Positions 8,547-17,309 of a DNA stretch of 55,089 nt are shown here, one piece after another. How positions within the stretch are numbered: the first letter of the stretch is position 1; each line of letters starts with the position of its first letter. Source of the DNA: a bacterium. Its GTDB lineage: Bacteria; Armatimonadota; Chthonomonadetes; Chthonomonadales; JAMCWF01. The position numbers and the translations under genes were made by a program. The notes under the pieces were generated by a model. It was given only the letters and a program-made list of their open reading frames with translations. It had not been told where the DNA came from and ran no database searches. The DNA lies in NCBI GenBank assembly GCA_021842405.1, contig JAKBZR010000009.1, positions 1 to 55,089 on the forward strand. Reading direction: 5' to 3'.

Positions 8547-9764
8547 TCACCGGTTCCGGTTGAATTTCGATCTAGCGGCCGCAATCTCCTGCCGGAATCC
8601 CACGCCATTCGGCCGCTCCGGCAAATCGAATATCTCTCGAATTGTCGCCGCGATATCGGAATAGCTCTCTCGCACTCCCAGATTGACGCCGTTCTCCTCC
8701 AGTCCCGGCGAATAGACCAGTAGGAATGGATGCTCTCTCGAATGATCGGTTGAGGGTGTGGTCGGATCGTTGCCGTGATCGGCGGTCAGTATAAACAGAT
8801 CGGATGGTTTCAGAGCGTTCAGGAAATCGGGCAGCGAATCGTCGTACTGCCTCAAGGCGGCCGCCATCCCGGCGGAGTCGTTTCGGTGCCCATAGAGCAT
8901 ATCGAAATCTTCCAAGTTGGCAAAGATGAGGTCGCTCGCAACATTCTGGGCGGCGCGCAATAAGGCGGAAATATGGTCGTGATTGTTGGTGGTGTGGTCC
9001 CAGGTTGTAATCCCGCGCCCGTTAAAAATCTCGTAAATCTTCCCGATGGCGTGCACCGTCCTGCCGATTGAAGTCAGCTCATCCAGCACGGTGTTCGGCG
9101 GCGTGAGAGGGTAATCCTTACGCCGCTCGGTTCGCTGAAATGAGCCCGGCTCACCCTCGAACGGGCGCGCAATCACCCGCCCCACCGCATGATCGCCGAC
9201 CAGCAGCTCGCGGGCGATGACGCAGATTTCATAGAGGCGCTCGATCGGTATGATGCGCTCGTGGGCGGCGATTTGAAAGACGCTGTCGGCCGAGGTGTAG
9301 ACGATCGGGTAACCGGTTCGGAGATGCTCCTCTCCCAGCTCCTGGATGATGACGGTACCGGAGGCGGGCCGGTTGCCCAATATGGATGTTCCAATCGAGC
9401 GCTCAAAAGGCTCGATAATTTCGGGCGGGAATCCATGGGGATAGGTGGGGAAGGGGCGCTCCAGCACCACGCCGGCCATCTCCCAATGGCCAGTAATGGT
9501 ATCTTTGCCGGGCGAGCGCTCCCGCATGCGGCCGAAGCAGGCCATCGGCCTCTCAACCGGCGGCACTCCCTTGATCGGGATGATGTTGCCCAGCCCCAGC
9601 CGCTCCAGATTGGGCAGGCGCAGGCCGCCGACCGCCTCCGCGGTATGAGCCAGCGTGTTGCTGCCCTCGTCCCCGTAGCGGCCGGCATCCGGCAGCTCAC
9701 CGGCGCCGACCCCGTCCAACACCACCAGAAAAACCTGGTTTATGTGAATATCTTTGATAGGCAT
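8547..9764 (-). CDS. deoB: Phosphopentomutase
   Basis: 405 residues. DeoB interconverts (deoxy)ribose-1-phosphate and (deoxy)ribose-5-phosphate in cytosolic nucleoside salvage. It is an alkaline-phosphatase-fold metalloenzyme: [14 protein letters not shown] at the N-terminus gives the first metal Asp; [13 protein letters not shown] carries the phosphoryl-accepting Thr; [13 protein letters not shown] and [20 protein letters not shown] hold the remaining metal ligands. The ATG at 9764 is preferred over the one six codons upstream, because that upstream ATG overlaps the GAGGAG ribosome site. The order xerD then deoB on one strand is also found in Bacillus subtilis; here 728 bp of repeats separate them. 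Confidence 0.96.
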   Translation of the reverse strand: MPIKDIHINQVFLVVLDGVGAGELPDAGRYGDEGSNTLAHTAEAVGGLRLPNLERLGLGNIIPIKGVPPVERPMACFGRMRERSPGKDTITGHWEMAGVVLERPFPTYPHGFPPEIIEPFERSIGTSILGNRPASGTVIIQELGEEHLRTGYPIVYTSADSVFQIAAHERIIPIERLYEICVIARELLVGDHAVGRVIARPFEGEPGSFQRTERRKDYPLTPPNTVLDELTSIGRTVHAIGKIYEIFNGRGITTWDHTTNNHDHISALLRAAQNVASDLIFANLEDFDMLYGHRNDSAGMAAALRQYDDSLPDFLNALKPSDLFILTADHGNDPTTPSTDHSREHPFLLVYSPGLEENGVNLGVRESYSDIAATIREIFDLPERPNGVGFRQEIAAARSKFNRNR

Positions 9765-9861
9765 AAGTAAATCACTCCTCATCGGAAATTGGTTATCGGT
9801 GGAGGTTTTTCCTGCCGCAAAAGATCAGCTCTCTGGAATTTTCATGGGAGTCCATCTGGAT

Positions 9862-10080
9862 GAGTTCAGTTCTCTGGGAATGATTTTCGTTCGCCCCCCA
9901 CCCCAGCCCTCCCCCGTCAACGGGGGAGGGGATCCGGACTGGGTCTTGGCGATTACTACGTCGCACCCCATCCTTGCCTTCCACCTTAAACTTGTCCTAC
10001 TCTCTTCCCCCTCGCAACCGTTCCGTGCTCCTTCCCCCTCCCAGGGGGGAAGGTCGGGATGGGGGTCGAACTAAACTCTT
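9862..10080. repeat. Dispersed element, family A, copy 1
   Basis: The left end GAGTTCAGTTCTCTGGG and the degenerate right end GAACTAAACTCTT form imperfect inverted ends. Inside are two GC-rich palindromic modules (CCCTCCCCCGTCAACGGGGG and a TTCCCCCTCCCAGGGGGGAA-like one). Lies in the 728-bp gap between xerD and deoB. No protein is encoded in this gap, and no other gene is visible in it. Confidence 0.8.
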
Positions 10081-10203
10081 TCGCCCATCTTCCCCTTGTT
10101 GCAGAGGCAGGATCGCATGCTATAGTAGATTATGCCCGAGCGCGGGGCTACCCCGCTCCAAGCCGCCTAACCCCGAAACAGGTAGAGGATTATCCGGTTC
10201 TTT

Positions 10204-10366
10204 AAAAATTCGGCAAAAACCCACCGGGTCGTCATTCTGGGCCGCGTAGCTGAACCCGGAATCCAGGAAATCATCATCGGACTGGATTCCCGCCATCCAC
10301 TCCACTGGAGTGGAGCCATGCGGGAATGACGGAGCGGCGGGATCCAGCGACTTTTTCAACAACCGC
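10204..10366. repeat. Dispersed palindromic repeat, family B, copy 1 (reverse orientation)
   Basis: Near-identical, in reverse complement, to the copy at 47627-47821. Shared parts are the end TTTTTCAACAACCGC, a central palindrome around CCACTCCACTGGAGTGG flanked by TTCCCGCC/GCGGGAAT, and CCGGAATCCAG. No coding capacity. Fills the second half of the xerD-deoB gap. Confidence 0.8.
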
Positions 10367-10492
10367 TTAGAGCTGGTGCGCCCGCCCCACAATCTCTGGC
10401 TGGTATCCAACCATCCATTGCCTGCCAATCGTCAGGGAGGGAGATCGAAGGATGCAGGTTTTTAGAATCCACTTCCTCGTTTTACTAATCCT

Positions 10493-11479
10493 TTAACTCG
10501 ATTGCTGCGCCCTTGGATGCGTTCGGCAGTACATCTCCTTCAAACGATCCAGCGCAACGTGGGTATAGACTTGCGTGGTGGCGATGCTGCTGTGACCCAG
10601 CATCTCCTGGATGGCGCGCAGGTCGGCCCCTCGGTTCAGCAGGTGGGTGGCGAAGGTGTGGCGGAAGGTGTGAGGAGTGACGCGCCGAGTTATTCCGGCC
10701 CGCCGGGCGTAAATCCGGGTCAGCCGCCAAATCTGCTGGCGAGTGATCGGGCCGCCTCGCCGTCCCGGAAAAAGGTATTCCGGCAGCCGGCGGTAATTTC
10801 TGCCGCCGGCTGCCGGACGGCGAGCGCCGATTTCGAGGTAGCGCCGGATGGCCGCGATGGCCGCCCTTCCGATCGGGACGACCCGCTCCTTGTCGCCCTT
10901 GCCGATGCAGCGCAGAAAGCCGGATTCCAAATCGAGGTCGCGCCAGCGTAAATTCACCAGCTCGCTCACTCGCAGCCCCGATGAGTAGAGCAGCTCGAAT
11001 ATCGCCCGATCGCGCAGATCACGGGCGCACTGGGGGTTGAATGTGGTCAAAAACCGGTTCGTTTGCGCTTCGCTGAGCGGCTGCGGCAGCGATTGAGTTC
11101 GGCGGGACGCCTCCAATCCATCGGTGAATTGGACGGCGATGTAGCCCTCCTGCAGGCAAAAGCGGGCGAACCGCCTCAAAGCGCTCAGCTTCCGAATTCG
11201 GCTGGCGGACGCGATATCGCTGATCGCCAGCAAGTAGGATCGCGCATCCTCCACGCCGATGGTTTCAACCGTGTCATGCCCTTTTGAATGTATGATCTCG
11301 GCAAATTGCCGTAAATCCACCTCGTAGGCGGCGAGGGTGGCTTTGGATAGGCCGCACTCGAGCTGCAGGTAGGCGAAAAAACGGTTCAACGCATCCGCAA
11401 TGGATATACGCTGGCTCACTGAATCAGTGGAACCCCGGAAGGTTGGACGGTCCTCCGCCGGATAGTTACGCGTTCTCAT
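10493..11479 (-). CDS. xerD: Tyrosine recombinase XerD/XerC
   Basis: 328 residues, slightly longer than the usual ~300. Xer recombinases resolve chromosome dimers at dif during cell division. The N-terminal SAM-like core-binding domain (about 30-115) is followed by the catalytic domain with the full set of residues: Arg in SSGLRVSELVNLRWRDL, Lys in GKGDKERVVPIG, H-x-x-R in HTFRHTFATH, His in LGHSSIATTQ and the nucleophile Tyr in VYTHV. XerD is preferred over XerC because the next gene on the strand is deoB, the order known from Bacillus. The ATG overlaps the stop of the upstream glycosyltransferase (ATGA), so translation is coupled. About 25 extra N-terminal residues may be non-essential. Confidence 0.9.
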   Translation of the reverse strand: MRTRNYPAEDRPTFRGSTDSVSQRISIADALNRFFAYLQLECGLSKATLAAYEVDLRQFAEIIHSKGHDTVETIGVEDARSYLLAISDIASASRIRKLSALRRFARFCLQEGYIAVQFTDGLEASRRTQSLPQPLSEAQTNRFLTTFNPQCARDLRDRAIFELLYSSGLRVSELVNLRWRDLDLESGFLRCIGKGDKERVVPIGRAAIAAIRRYLEIGARRPAAGGRNYRRLPEYLFPGRRGGPITRQQIWRLTRIYARRAGITRRVTPHTFRHTFATHLLNRGADLRAIQEMLGHSSIATTQVYTHVALDRLKEMYCRTHPRAQQSS

Positions 11480-13203
11480 CGCCTTACATATATCGTGATC
11501 TTCGGCAAAATGTAGAGCAGATCATTGGGCAGATAGGCCGGCACTCTCAACTGTAAGCCAACCGCCTCCGGCACATTGGCAAAGACAACCGGCCGGTAAT
11601 CCCGATTCAACTGATGATAAAAGGCCATCGCATCCGGTAATCTCAGTCGTATTGGGTCCTCCGATTCCAAATTGGAAATGATGACGTACTGGGGCTTTTG
11701 ATCGAGCACCGCCAGATTCCATTCGGTTGGATACCCATTCCGGTCGAGCGGGGGCAAGACGGCCTGAAATCGGCTCATCTCCTGCGCGGCCTCTCGGCGA
11801 ACCGTCCACGGCGGCGCCCCGAACCAGGGGCTTAACGGCGGCGTGTAGTACCAGGGCGTGGTGGCAAACCCCACCGTTGCGCCGGGCGGTGCGTTTTTCT
11901 CTAGCCAGCGGGCCGCCACTCCACGGGCGTCCGGCGCCCCGAATTGATGGTCTAGCGCCAGGCACAGAAAGCCGGCCTGCAGGGCAACCAACACGCCGAT
12001 CGCTTGTAAAATCCGGTTCATACGCGGCATTTTCGGAAAGGGCTCCGTAAGGAGCCGCGCACCCATTACTATAAGCACCGGCAGTATTGGAATTACGTAC
12101 CGCATAAAGCGAACCTGCGCCCAGCCGATCACCCCGTAATAGGGAATGAGAAATCCGAGCAGCAGCAGATCGGCTCGGCTTCGGCGCGCCAGCGCCATTC
12201 CCACCCCCGCCGTGCAGACCAGCAGCAGTGGAATTCCCATTCCATATCGCAAGGAGACGGCGAAATGGTACCACCAGCCGTTGCCGGTCTTGACGAACAA
12301 AAGGCCCATCCCCTGTTGGGATTTGGTCAGCTCATAGGTGAAATCGCGATAAAATCCGTGCCAGTTGATGAGCGGCCCCGGACATCCGATCAGAAATCCG
12401 GCCAGCGCCGCAAAAAGTAGGACCAGCAGATGGATGAGATTCCGCTTTATGGGTTTGTTACCAGGGATTGGTTGAGCATCATCGGTGTTTGTCGGTTGAC
12501 CGGCGTTGGGCGCCCCTGCTCCGGTCAACCACACCAAAGCCGGGCCGAGCACCACCAACGCGGCGTTATATTTGGTGGCGCCGGCCAATCCAGTCAGCAG
12601 CCCGCATTTCAGATATCCCTTGATGGTGGGCTTATGAAGCAACCCGGCGCCGCTGTAGAGCGCAGCCACAACAAAAAAGGCGGCCGGCACATCCACGGTG
12701 GCGAAATGAGAATGAACCACCGCCAGCGGTGTGATGGCCGCACCCGCCGCCGCAAGCAGGCCGGCCATCTCGCCGTAGAGCCGCCGTCCCAGCCCGTAGA
12801 CCAGCGCGATGGTGGCCGTTCCCATCAATACTGTGACCCAGCGCGCAACCAGATAGTAAGAGGCCGGTATCACCATGCCGGCCGGCAGGTGGTGCAGGAA
12901 TCCCCAACCGCGCGCCAGCGACAGGGCAAAGCTGACGAGATAAAAATAGAGGGTGCCGTAGTGGTAAAAGTGGGTATCGAGCTGGCCGTGGAGGATGTCG
13001 GCCCGGATTGCGGCGGCCAGGTTTAGCCCCTCATCGGGATGGTAAGAGAAGTAGCGATGGGCGTTCGGCAAGCCCCAGCGAAGGCCGTAAACCCTCAGCA
13101 GAAAGCCGATGAGGGTAATGATCAGCACCCCCCATATCCAGCGGCTGGGGGCGCCGATTGAAAGGCCGAAAGGCGGTCGCTTAGGTGGGGAAGATGGCGC
13201 CAC
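11476..13203 (-). CDS. Membrane glycosyltransferase, GT39/ArnT-like (PMT_2 family)
   Basis: 575 residues with about ten hydrophobic segments. The first TM (residues about 22-40, WIWGVLIITLIGFLLRVYGL) is followed by YHPDEGLNLAAAI, the conserved Asp/Glu loop of dolichyl- or undecaprenyl-phosphate sugar transferases. These enzymes take a sugar from a polyprenyl-phosphate donor and attach it to protein, lipid or glycan on the outer face of the inner membrane. The C-terminal ~150 residues are soluble and presumably periplasmic. The GTG start has GGAG nearby and overlaps the end of pheT by 23 bases. The 3' end overlaps xerD by four bases. Donor and acceptor are unknown. Confidence 0.82.
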   Translation of the reverse strand: MAPSSPPKRPPFGLSIGAPSRWIWGVLIITLIGFLLRVYGLRWGLPNAHRYFSYHPDEGLNLAAAIRADILHGQLDTHFYHYGTLYFYLVSFALSLARGWGFLHHLPAGMVIPASYYLVARWVTVLMGTATIALVYGLGRRLYGEMAGLLAAAGAAITPLAVVHSHFATVDVPAAFFVVAALYSGAGLLHKPTIKGYLKCGLLTGLAGATKYNAALVVLGPALVWLTGAGAPNAGQPTNTDDAQPIPGNKPIKRNLIHLLVLLFAALAGFLIGCPGPLINWHGFYRDFTYELTKSQQGMGLLFVKTGNGWWYHFAVSLRYGMGIPLLLVCTAGVGMALARRSRADLLLLGFLIPYYGVIGWAQVRFMRYVIPILPVLIVMGARLLTEPFPKMPRMNRILQAIGVLVALQAGFLCLALDHQFGAPDARGVAARWLEKNAPPGATVGFATTPWYYTPPLSPWFGAPPWTVRREAAQEMSRFQAVLPPLDRNGYPTEWNLAVLDQKPQYVIISNLESEDPIRLRLPDAMAFYHQLNRDYRPVVFANVPEAVGLQLRVPAYLPNDLLYILPKITIYVRR

Positions 13204-15259
13204 AGCGTTGCTCCAGCGCCTCCCGAATTCGCGTTACGGCGGCCTGAACCTCATCATCGGTAAGAGTACGGGCTGGGTGCCGAAAAGTGAGGGACAGCGT
13301 AACGCTTTTTATGCCCGGCTTCAGCGGATCGCCGGTGAATACCTCGCGGGGCTCGCATCCTTCCAAGAAGGTTACGCCCGCCTGCCTTACTGCGGCCTCG
13401 AGATCTGAATATGGCCTATCAATCGGAACCCTCGGCGCCAGATCGCGGGTGACCGCCGGATAGGGTGAAGGCGGAATGAAAGTTTTGGCTGCAACTTGGG
13501 ATTCGGTGGCGGATTGTATCATTTCAAGCTCCAGCTCAAATAAGCCGATCCGGTGGCGGATGCCGCCTATTTCTTCTATTAGGTCAAGGGGAGTCTCACC
13601 AACCCATCCCAACCGATCGTTTGTTGATCGAATCTCGGAAGATCGGCCTGGGTGCAGGCAATATCGTAACGCTTCACCTTTATTGAAAGAAGCCCACTCT
13701 ATGTCTTTTAATCCCAATCGCTCAAGCAGCAGCTCCACAATTCCCTTTATCTCATAAAACCCGGCATCCGAATTCGCCCTTTGCCACCAATCCCGATTAA
13801 TCGGCCCTGCAACCAAGCCGCCGATATGCACCTTTTCAGCGATACTTTCGCCCTCCATGCGAAAGACGCGGCCGATCTCGAAGAAGGCCAGCGGCGATTC
13901 ACCGCGCCTCGCGTTGCGCTGGGCGGCCGCAGTCAGGCCCGGCGCCAGTGAAATCCTTAATTGGGAAAGCTCGGATGAGAGCGCATTTCTGACCGGTAGC
14001 CGCCCTCCACCCCAAAACTCGATATCCATGATGGAAGGAGCCTGCAAGGTATGGCAAACGACCTCCTGTAAGCCGCAGCCGGTCAGGATGTTACGAATCT
14101 CGGCTGTGATCCGTTGAAGGTCGCTGCGCCGGCCGGGCGTTGCGGCGCCGCCTGGCAGCCGGTCCGGTATGCGCTGATAGCCCAACACTCGCCCGATCTC
14201 CTCGACAATATCCACATCCCGCGTCACATCGCTGCGCCAATGTGGGACAGTGCAATTCAATACTTCCTCACCTGCCTCAATAATAAAGCCCAGACTCCGG
14301 AGCGCTGTTTCAGCGGCGCCTTTGTTGACTTCATAGCCCAACAGGGCGCCGGTACGGCTCATCCGCACCGAAATGCTGCGTTTTGAAGCCGGATTCGGAT
14401 AAACGTCGGCCGTTCGAGTGACCTTTTGCGCCGCCCCTGTTTTCAACAGCAACTCGCAGGCTCGGTCGGCGGCGGCTCCAACTCCCTCCCGCGAGACCAC
14501 CCGCTCAAACCGATAAGATGCCTCGGTCCGCAAGGCCAGCCGGTTCGCGGTGCGGCGAACCGACACCGGATCGAAATGGGCCGATTCCAGCAAAATGCGA
14601 ACGGTGCTCTCGGTTACCTCAGTGTATGCGCCGCCCATCACCCCGGCGATCGCAACCGGTTTTTCAGCGTCGGCGATGACCAGCATCGTCTCGCTGAGCG
14701 CGCACTCGGTGCCGTCCAGTGCGGTCATTTTTTCGCCCGGTTGCGCCAGTCGAACGATGATCCTCTCTTCGCTCAACCGATTCAGGTTGAAGGCGTGGAG
14801 CGGTTGGCCGCTCTCCAGCATCACATAGTTGGTTACATCCACCACGTTGTTGATCGGCCGCATACCGGATGCCAACAACCGTTTCTGCATCCACTCCGGC
14901 GACGGTTGAATTCTCACCCCCTCCAGCACCCGACCCACATATCGCGGGCAAAGCTCAGCCGCTTCGATCTGAACCAGATTTGATTCATTAGCCCCCTCTC
15001 CCGTGAGGGGGGAGGGTTGGGGTGGGGGTGACGACAGCCTCAGCTCCAGGCATTCGGCGGCCGCCAGCTCACGGGCGACCCCGATCACCGAAAGGCAGTC
15101 GCCGCGATTCGGCGTGACCTTAATGTTCAGCACCGACCCCAGCTCGGACTGCTCGGTCTCCTCCACCTCCAGCCCGGCCATCGTCAGCGTCTCCGCGATG
15201 GAGGCCGCATCCGCTTCCGTATTGACGAACTCTTTTAACCATTCAACCGGTATTCGCAA
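13181..15259 (-). CDS. pheT: Phenylalanine-tRNA ligase beta subunit, lacking the OB-fold tRNA-binding domain
   Basis: 692 residues, about 100 shorter than typical bacterial PheT. PheT pairs with PheS (alpha2beta2) to charge tRNA-Phe in the cytosol. The N-terminus WLKEFV...LTMAGLEVEETE jumps directly to IKVTPNRGDCLSVIGVARE, so the B2 EMAP/OB-fold domain normally between them is absent. The B3/B4 editing domain (SGQPLHAFNLNRL, GVMGG), B5, the B6/B7 core and the C-terminal anticodon-binding FDX-ACB domain (YPAVTRDLAPRV... to the end) are present. Residues about 78-92 ([15 protein letters not shown]) are encoded by an inserted repeat. TTG start at 15259 with GGAG upstream; 18 bases after pheS. 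Confidence 0.95.
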   Translation of the reverse strand: MRIPVEWLKEFVNTEADAASIAETLTMAGLEVEETEQSELGSVLNIKVTPNRGDCLSVIGVARELAAAECLELRLSSPPPQPSPLTGEGANESNLVQIEAAELCPRYVGRVLEGVRIQPSPEWMQKRLLASGMRPINNVVDVTNYVMLESGQPLHAFNLNRLSEERIIVRLAQPGEKMTALDGTECALSETMLVIADAEKPVAIAGVMGGAYTEVTESTVRILLESAHFDPVSVRRTANRLALRTEASYRFERVVSREGVGAAADRACELLLKTGAAQKVTRTADVYPNPASKRSISVRMSRTGALLGYEVNKGAAETALRSLGFIIEAGEEVLNCTVPHWRSDVTRDVDIVEEIGRVLGYQRIPDRLPGGAATPGRRSDLQRITAEIRNILTGCGLQEVVCHTLQAPSIMDIEFWGGGRLPVRNALSSELSQLRISLAPGLTAAAQRNARRGESPLAFFEIGRVFRMEGESIAEKVHIGGLVAGPINRDWWQRANSDAGFYEIKGIVELLLERLGLKDIEWASFNKGEALRYCLHPGRSSEIRSTNDRLGWVGETPLDLIEEIGGIRHRIGLFELELEMIQSATESQVAAKTFIPPSPYPAVTRDLAPRVPIDRPYSDLEAAVRQAGVTFLEGCEPREVFTGDPLKPGIKSVTLSLTFRHPARTLTDDEVQAAVTRIREALEQRCGAIFPT
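14989..15035. repeat. Core of family A repeat inserted in frame in pheT
   Basis: On the plus strand, CCCTCTCCCGTGAGGGGGGA and GGTTGGGGTGGGGGTG match the palindromic core and flank of the intergenic elements at 9862, 18175, 34814 and 41634. Read on the minus strand it adds about 15 residues (PPPQPSPLTGEGA) to PheT without breaking the frame. The terminal inverted repeats are absent, so only the core is present. Confidence 0.85.
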
Positions 15260-15277
15260 GTCTCCGTTCCATTCTTT

Positions 15278-16297
15278 TTAAAATTGACGTAAAAAGCGCA
15301 GATCGTTATCCAGGAAGTAGCGCAGGTCATTGATTCCATATTGAATCATCGGGATGCGCTCGATCCCCAGCCCAAACGCGAAGCCGGTGTACTTTTCACT
15401 GTCAATGTCGAACGATTCCAGGATGTTGGGATGGATGAGACCGGCTCCGCCCAGCTCCAGCCAGCGATCATGCCAGCGGATCGCGTAGTCCACACCGGGT
15501 TCTACAAATGGGAAAAAATCGGGCCGGAACCGCACCGTTACTTCATCGCCGAACATTGCGCGGGCAAAGGTGGCCAGCGTTCCCTTCAGGTCGGCCATCG
15601 AGACCCCCTCATCCACCATAAACACATCCACCTGGTGGAAGGTGTGGTGATGGGTGGCATCCACCGCCTCGTAGCGGAAGCAGCGCCCGATAGTGGCGAT
15701 CCTAAACGGCGGCTTTCGTTTTGCCATGACCCGTCCCTGCAGCGCGGTCGTCTGGGTGCGCAGCAGATGGGTGTCATCAATGTAAAACGACATCTGCTCG
15801 TCCATCGCCGGGTGGTCGTCCGGATAGTTGAGCGCCTTAAAGTTGTGCTCGTAGTCCTCCAGCTCAGGCCCATCCACGAACTCGAAGCCCAATCCGCTCA
15901 GCACCTCGATAATGCGCTCGGCGGTTTGGGTCAGCGGGTGCAGCCGCCCCCGCGAAACGGGTTTACCAGGCAGGGTAACATCAAGCCGCTCCGTTTCGAG
16001 TCGGGACAGATGCTCGGCCGCTTTGAGCACATTGCGCCGCCGCTCGATCTCTGCCGCCAGCCGCTCTTTTGCCTCGTTAATTAGAGAGCCGTACCGGGGC
16101 CGCTCCTCCATCGGCAGCTTGCCGATCGAGCGGAGCAGTTGACTGATTTCACCCTTGCGCCCTAAATAGCCGATTTCCAACTGATCGAGGTCACTGACGG
16201 TTGAGGCATTTCCGACCTCGACCAGCGCTGCATCCAGCATGGGCTTAATTTCATCCACTTCCGGACTTTCTCCATAATAAGATTGAAATTTTAACAA
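15278..16297 (-). CDS. pheS: Phenylalanine-tRNA ligase alpha subunit
   Basis: 339 residues, normal for PheS, the catalytic class II subunit. An N-terminal coiled-coil region (about 15-95) is followed by the catalytic domain with motif 2 (FRIATIGRCFRYEAVDATHH), HTFHQVDVFMVDEG, the substrate-pocket segment RFRPDFFPFVEPG and motif 3 GLGIERIPMIQYGINDLRYF. Some positions differ from the common form (TQTTALQ in place of THTSPVQ; MDEQMSFYI in place of MQDTFYI), suggesting a divergent lineage rather than loss of function. TTG start at 16297, with only a weak G-rich site upstream. Forms a pair with pheT 18 bases downstream; a hairpin terminator lies between rplT and pheS, so pheST may be attenuated or have its own promoter. 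Confidence 0.95.
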   Translation of the reverse strand: MLKFQSYYGESPEVDEIKPMLDAALVEVGNASTVSDLDQLEIGYLGRKGEISQLLRSIGKLPMEERPRYGSLINEAKERLAAEIERRRNVLKAAEHLSRLETERLDVTLPGKPVSRGRLHPLTQTAERIIEVLSGLGFEFVDGPELEDYEHNFKALNYPDDHPAMDEQMSFYIDDTHLLRTQTTALQGRVMAKRKPPFRIATIGRCFRYEAVDATHHHTFHQVDVFMVDEGVSMADLKGTLATFARAMFGDEVTVRFRPDFFPFVEPGVDYAIRWHDRWLELGGAGLIHPNILESFDIDSEKYTGFAFGLGIERIPMIQYGINDLRYFLDNDLRFLRQF

Positions 16298-16355
16298 ATC
16301 GCCGCCGTTTCAATTATATACAGCCGCCTGCAAAATAGTTTTAAACCATTAAGAG

Positions 16356-16407
16356 GTGGTTGAAAAAGTCGCTGGAGACCGCCGCTTCGTCATTCCCGCC
16401 TGCCTAC
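16356..16407. repeat. Dispersed repeat, family B, copy 2 (truncated)
   Basis: GGTTGAAAAAGTCGCTGGA and CGTCATTCCCGCCTGCCTAC match the first ~55 bases of the copy at 47627. The rest is missing. It lies in the rplT-pheS gap immediately beyond the terminator hairpin. Confidence 0.7.
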
Positions 16408-16415
16408 CGAAAGCA

Positions 16416-16466
16416 ATAAAAACGCGCCGCGGCTCTTCACCCTTAAAAAGGGCAATGCCGGGCGCG
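16416..16466 (-). terminator. Rho-independent terminator between rplT and pheS
   Basis: On the minus strand CGCGCC-C-GGC pairs with GCC-C-GGCGCG (one C-C mismatch), with an inner CCCTT/AAGGG stem. The hairpin is followed directly by TTTTTATTG. It sits 23 bases after the rplT stop and should end or attenuate the infC-rpmI-rplT transcript ahead of pheST. Confidence 0.8.
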
Positions 16467-16488
16467 CTTCATCCATTCAGGGGTCGGT

Positions 16489-16866
16489 TTAAGCGATCGC
16501 CGGTCGCTCCACTTTCAGCGCCTCGGCTGCGCGCGACATAATATCCTTGAAGGCGACCGGATTATTGATTGCGATGTCGGAAAGCACCTTCCGATCAATT
16601 TGAATGCCGCCCTTGGTCATCCCTTCGATAAACCGCGCATAGGTGCCTCCGTTCGATCGGCAGGCGGCGCTGATGCGCGTGATCCACAGCCGGCGGAAGT
16701 TTCGCTTGTTGGCGCGCCGGTCGCGATAGGCATACTGGCCGGAATGCATGACCTGTTCATTGGCGGTCTTATATAAGCTTTTCTTGCCGCCGAAGTAGCC
16801 CTTGGCGGCTTGTATGATCTTTTTATGGTGTTTTCGGGTTATCGTACCCCGCTTTACCCGCGGCAT
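16489..16866 (-). CDS. rplT: 50S ribosomal protein L20
   Basis: 125 residues; L20 is usually 115-120. The N-terminus MPRVKRGTITRKHHKKI and the blocks AKGYFGGKKSLYKTA, YAYRDRRANKRNFRRLWITR and NGGTYARFIEGM are diagnostic. L20 binds 23S rRNA early in large-subunit assembly and in many bacteria represses its own operon. ATG with AAGGAG upstream. Third gene of the infC-rpmI-rplT set, 146 bases after rpmI, followed by a strong terminator. The rpmI-rplT gap holds no other gene. Confidence 0.98.
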   Translation of the reverse strand: MPRVKRGTITRKHHKKIIQAAKGYFGGKKSLYKTANEQVMHSGQYAYRDRRANKRNFRRLWITRISAACRSNGGTYARFIEGMTKGGIQIDRKVLSDIAINNPVAFKDIMSRAAEALKVERPAIA

Positions 16867-17012
16867 TACTTTCGACTCCTTACTGAATATATTTCTGTGG
16901 GATGAATATCACCCAAATCGTTTGTTACTGCTCGATGCTTCGCTTCATCGCAAACGAGAAGTCATCCATCCGTCAAATTCCAAAGGAAATGTTGGGAATG
17001 CTTCAGGACGGA

Positions 17013-17225
17013 CTAATGGCCGTTACCCAACATCCGGCGAATGCGCGCGCGATCTCCATGATCCAGCTCGTCCCCACTCAGCAACCGGCGCTGGCGGCTG
17101 GGTGATTTGCGGCGCATCAGGTGGTTTAAACCGGTGCAGCCTCGCCGAATCTTACCTCCTGCGGTTACGTTGAAACGTTTCGCTGCGGTTTTGCTGGTTT
17201 TCAGCTTTGTCTTTTTTTCAGCCAT
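17013..17225 (-). CDS. rpmI: 50S ribosomal protein L35
   Basis: 70 residues, slightly longer than the common 64-66. KTKLKTSKTAAKRFNVTAGG, KIRR, and LLSGDELDHGDRARIRRML match the L35 pattern (basic N-terminus, then helices that dock into 23S rRNA). ATG with AGGAA upstream. Located between infC (84 bases upstream) and rplT, the near-universal gene order. Confidence 0.96.
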   Translation of the reverse strand: MAEKKTKLKTSKTAAKRFNVTAGGKIRRGCTGLNHLMRRKSPSRQRRLLSGDELDHGDRARIRRMLGNGH

Positions 17226-17309
17226 TATAATTCCTGTGTCGCTTCCTTATTTTCTTCGTCGCACGCTGCAGAAACGAGCCTGTTCTCATCGCCGATCCAA
17301 CCGTTCGGG

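Noticed and set aside
9862-10366. Small proteins in the repeat-filled gap between deoB and xerD
   Set aside because: The frames are made of repeat sequence, recur wherever the repeats occur, and lack ribosome sites.
14989-15035. Frameshift or assembly error in pheT
   Set aside because: The inserted repeat core keeps the frame and the flanking PheT blocks are intact.
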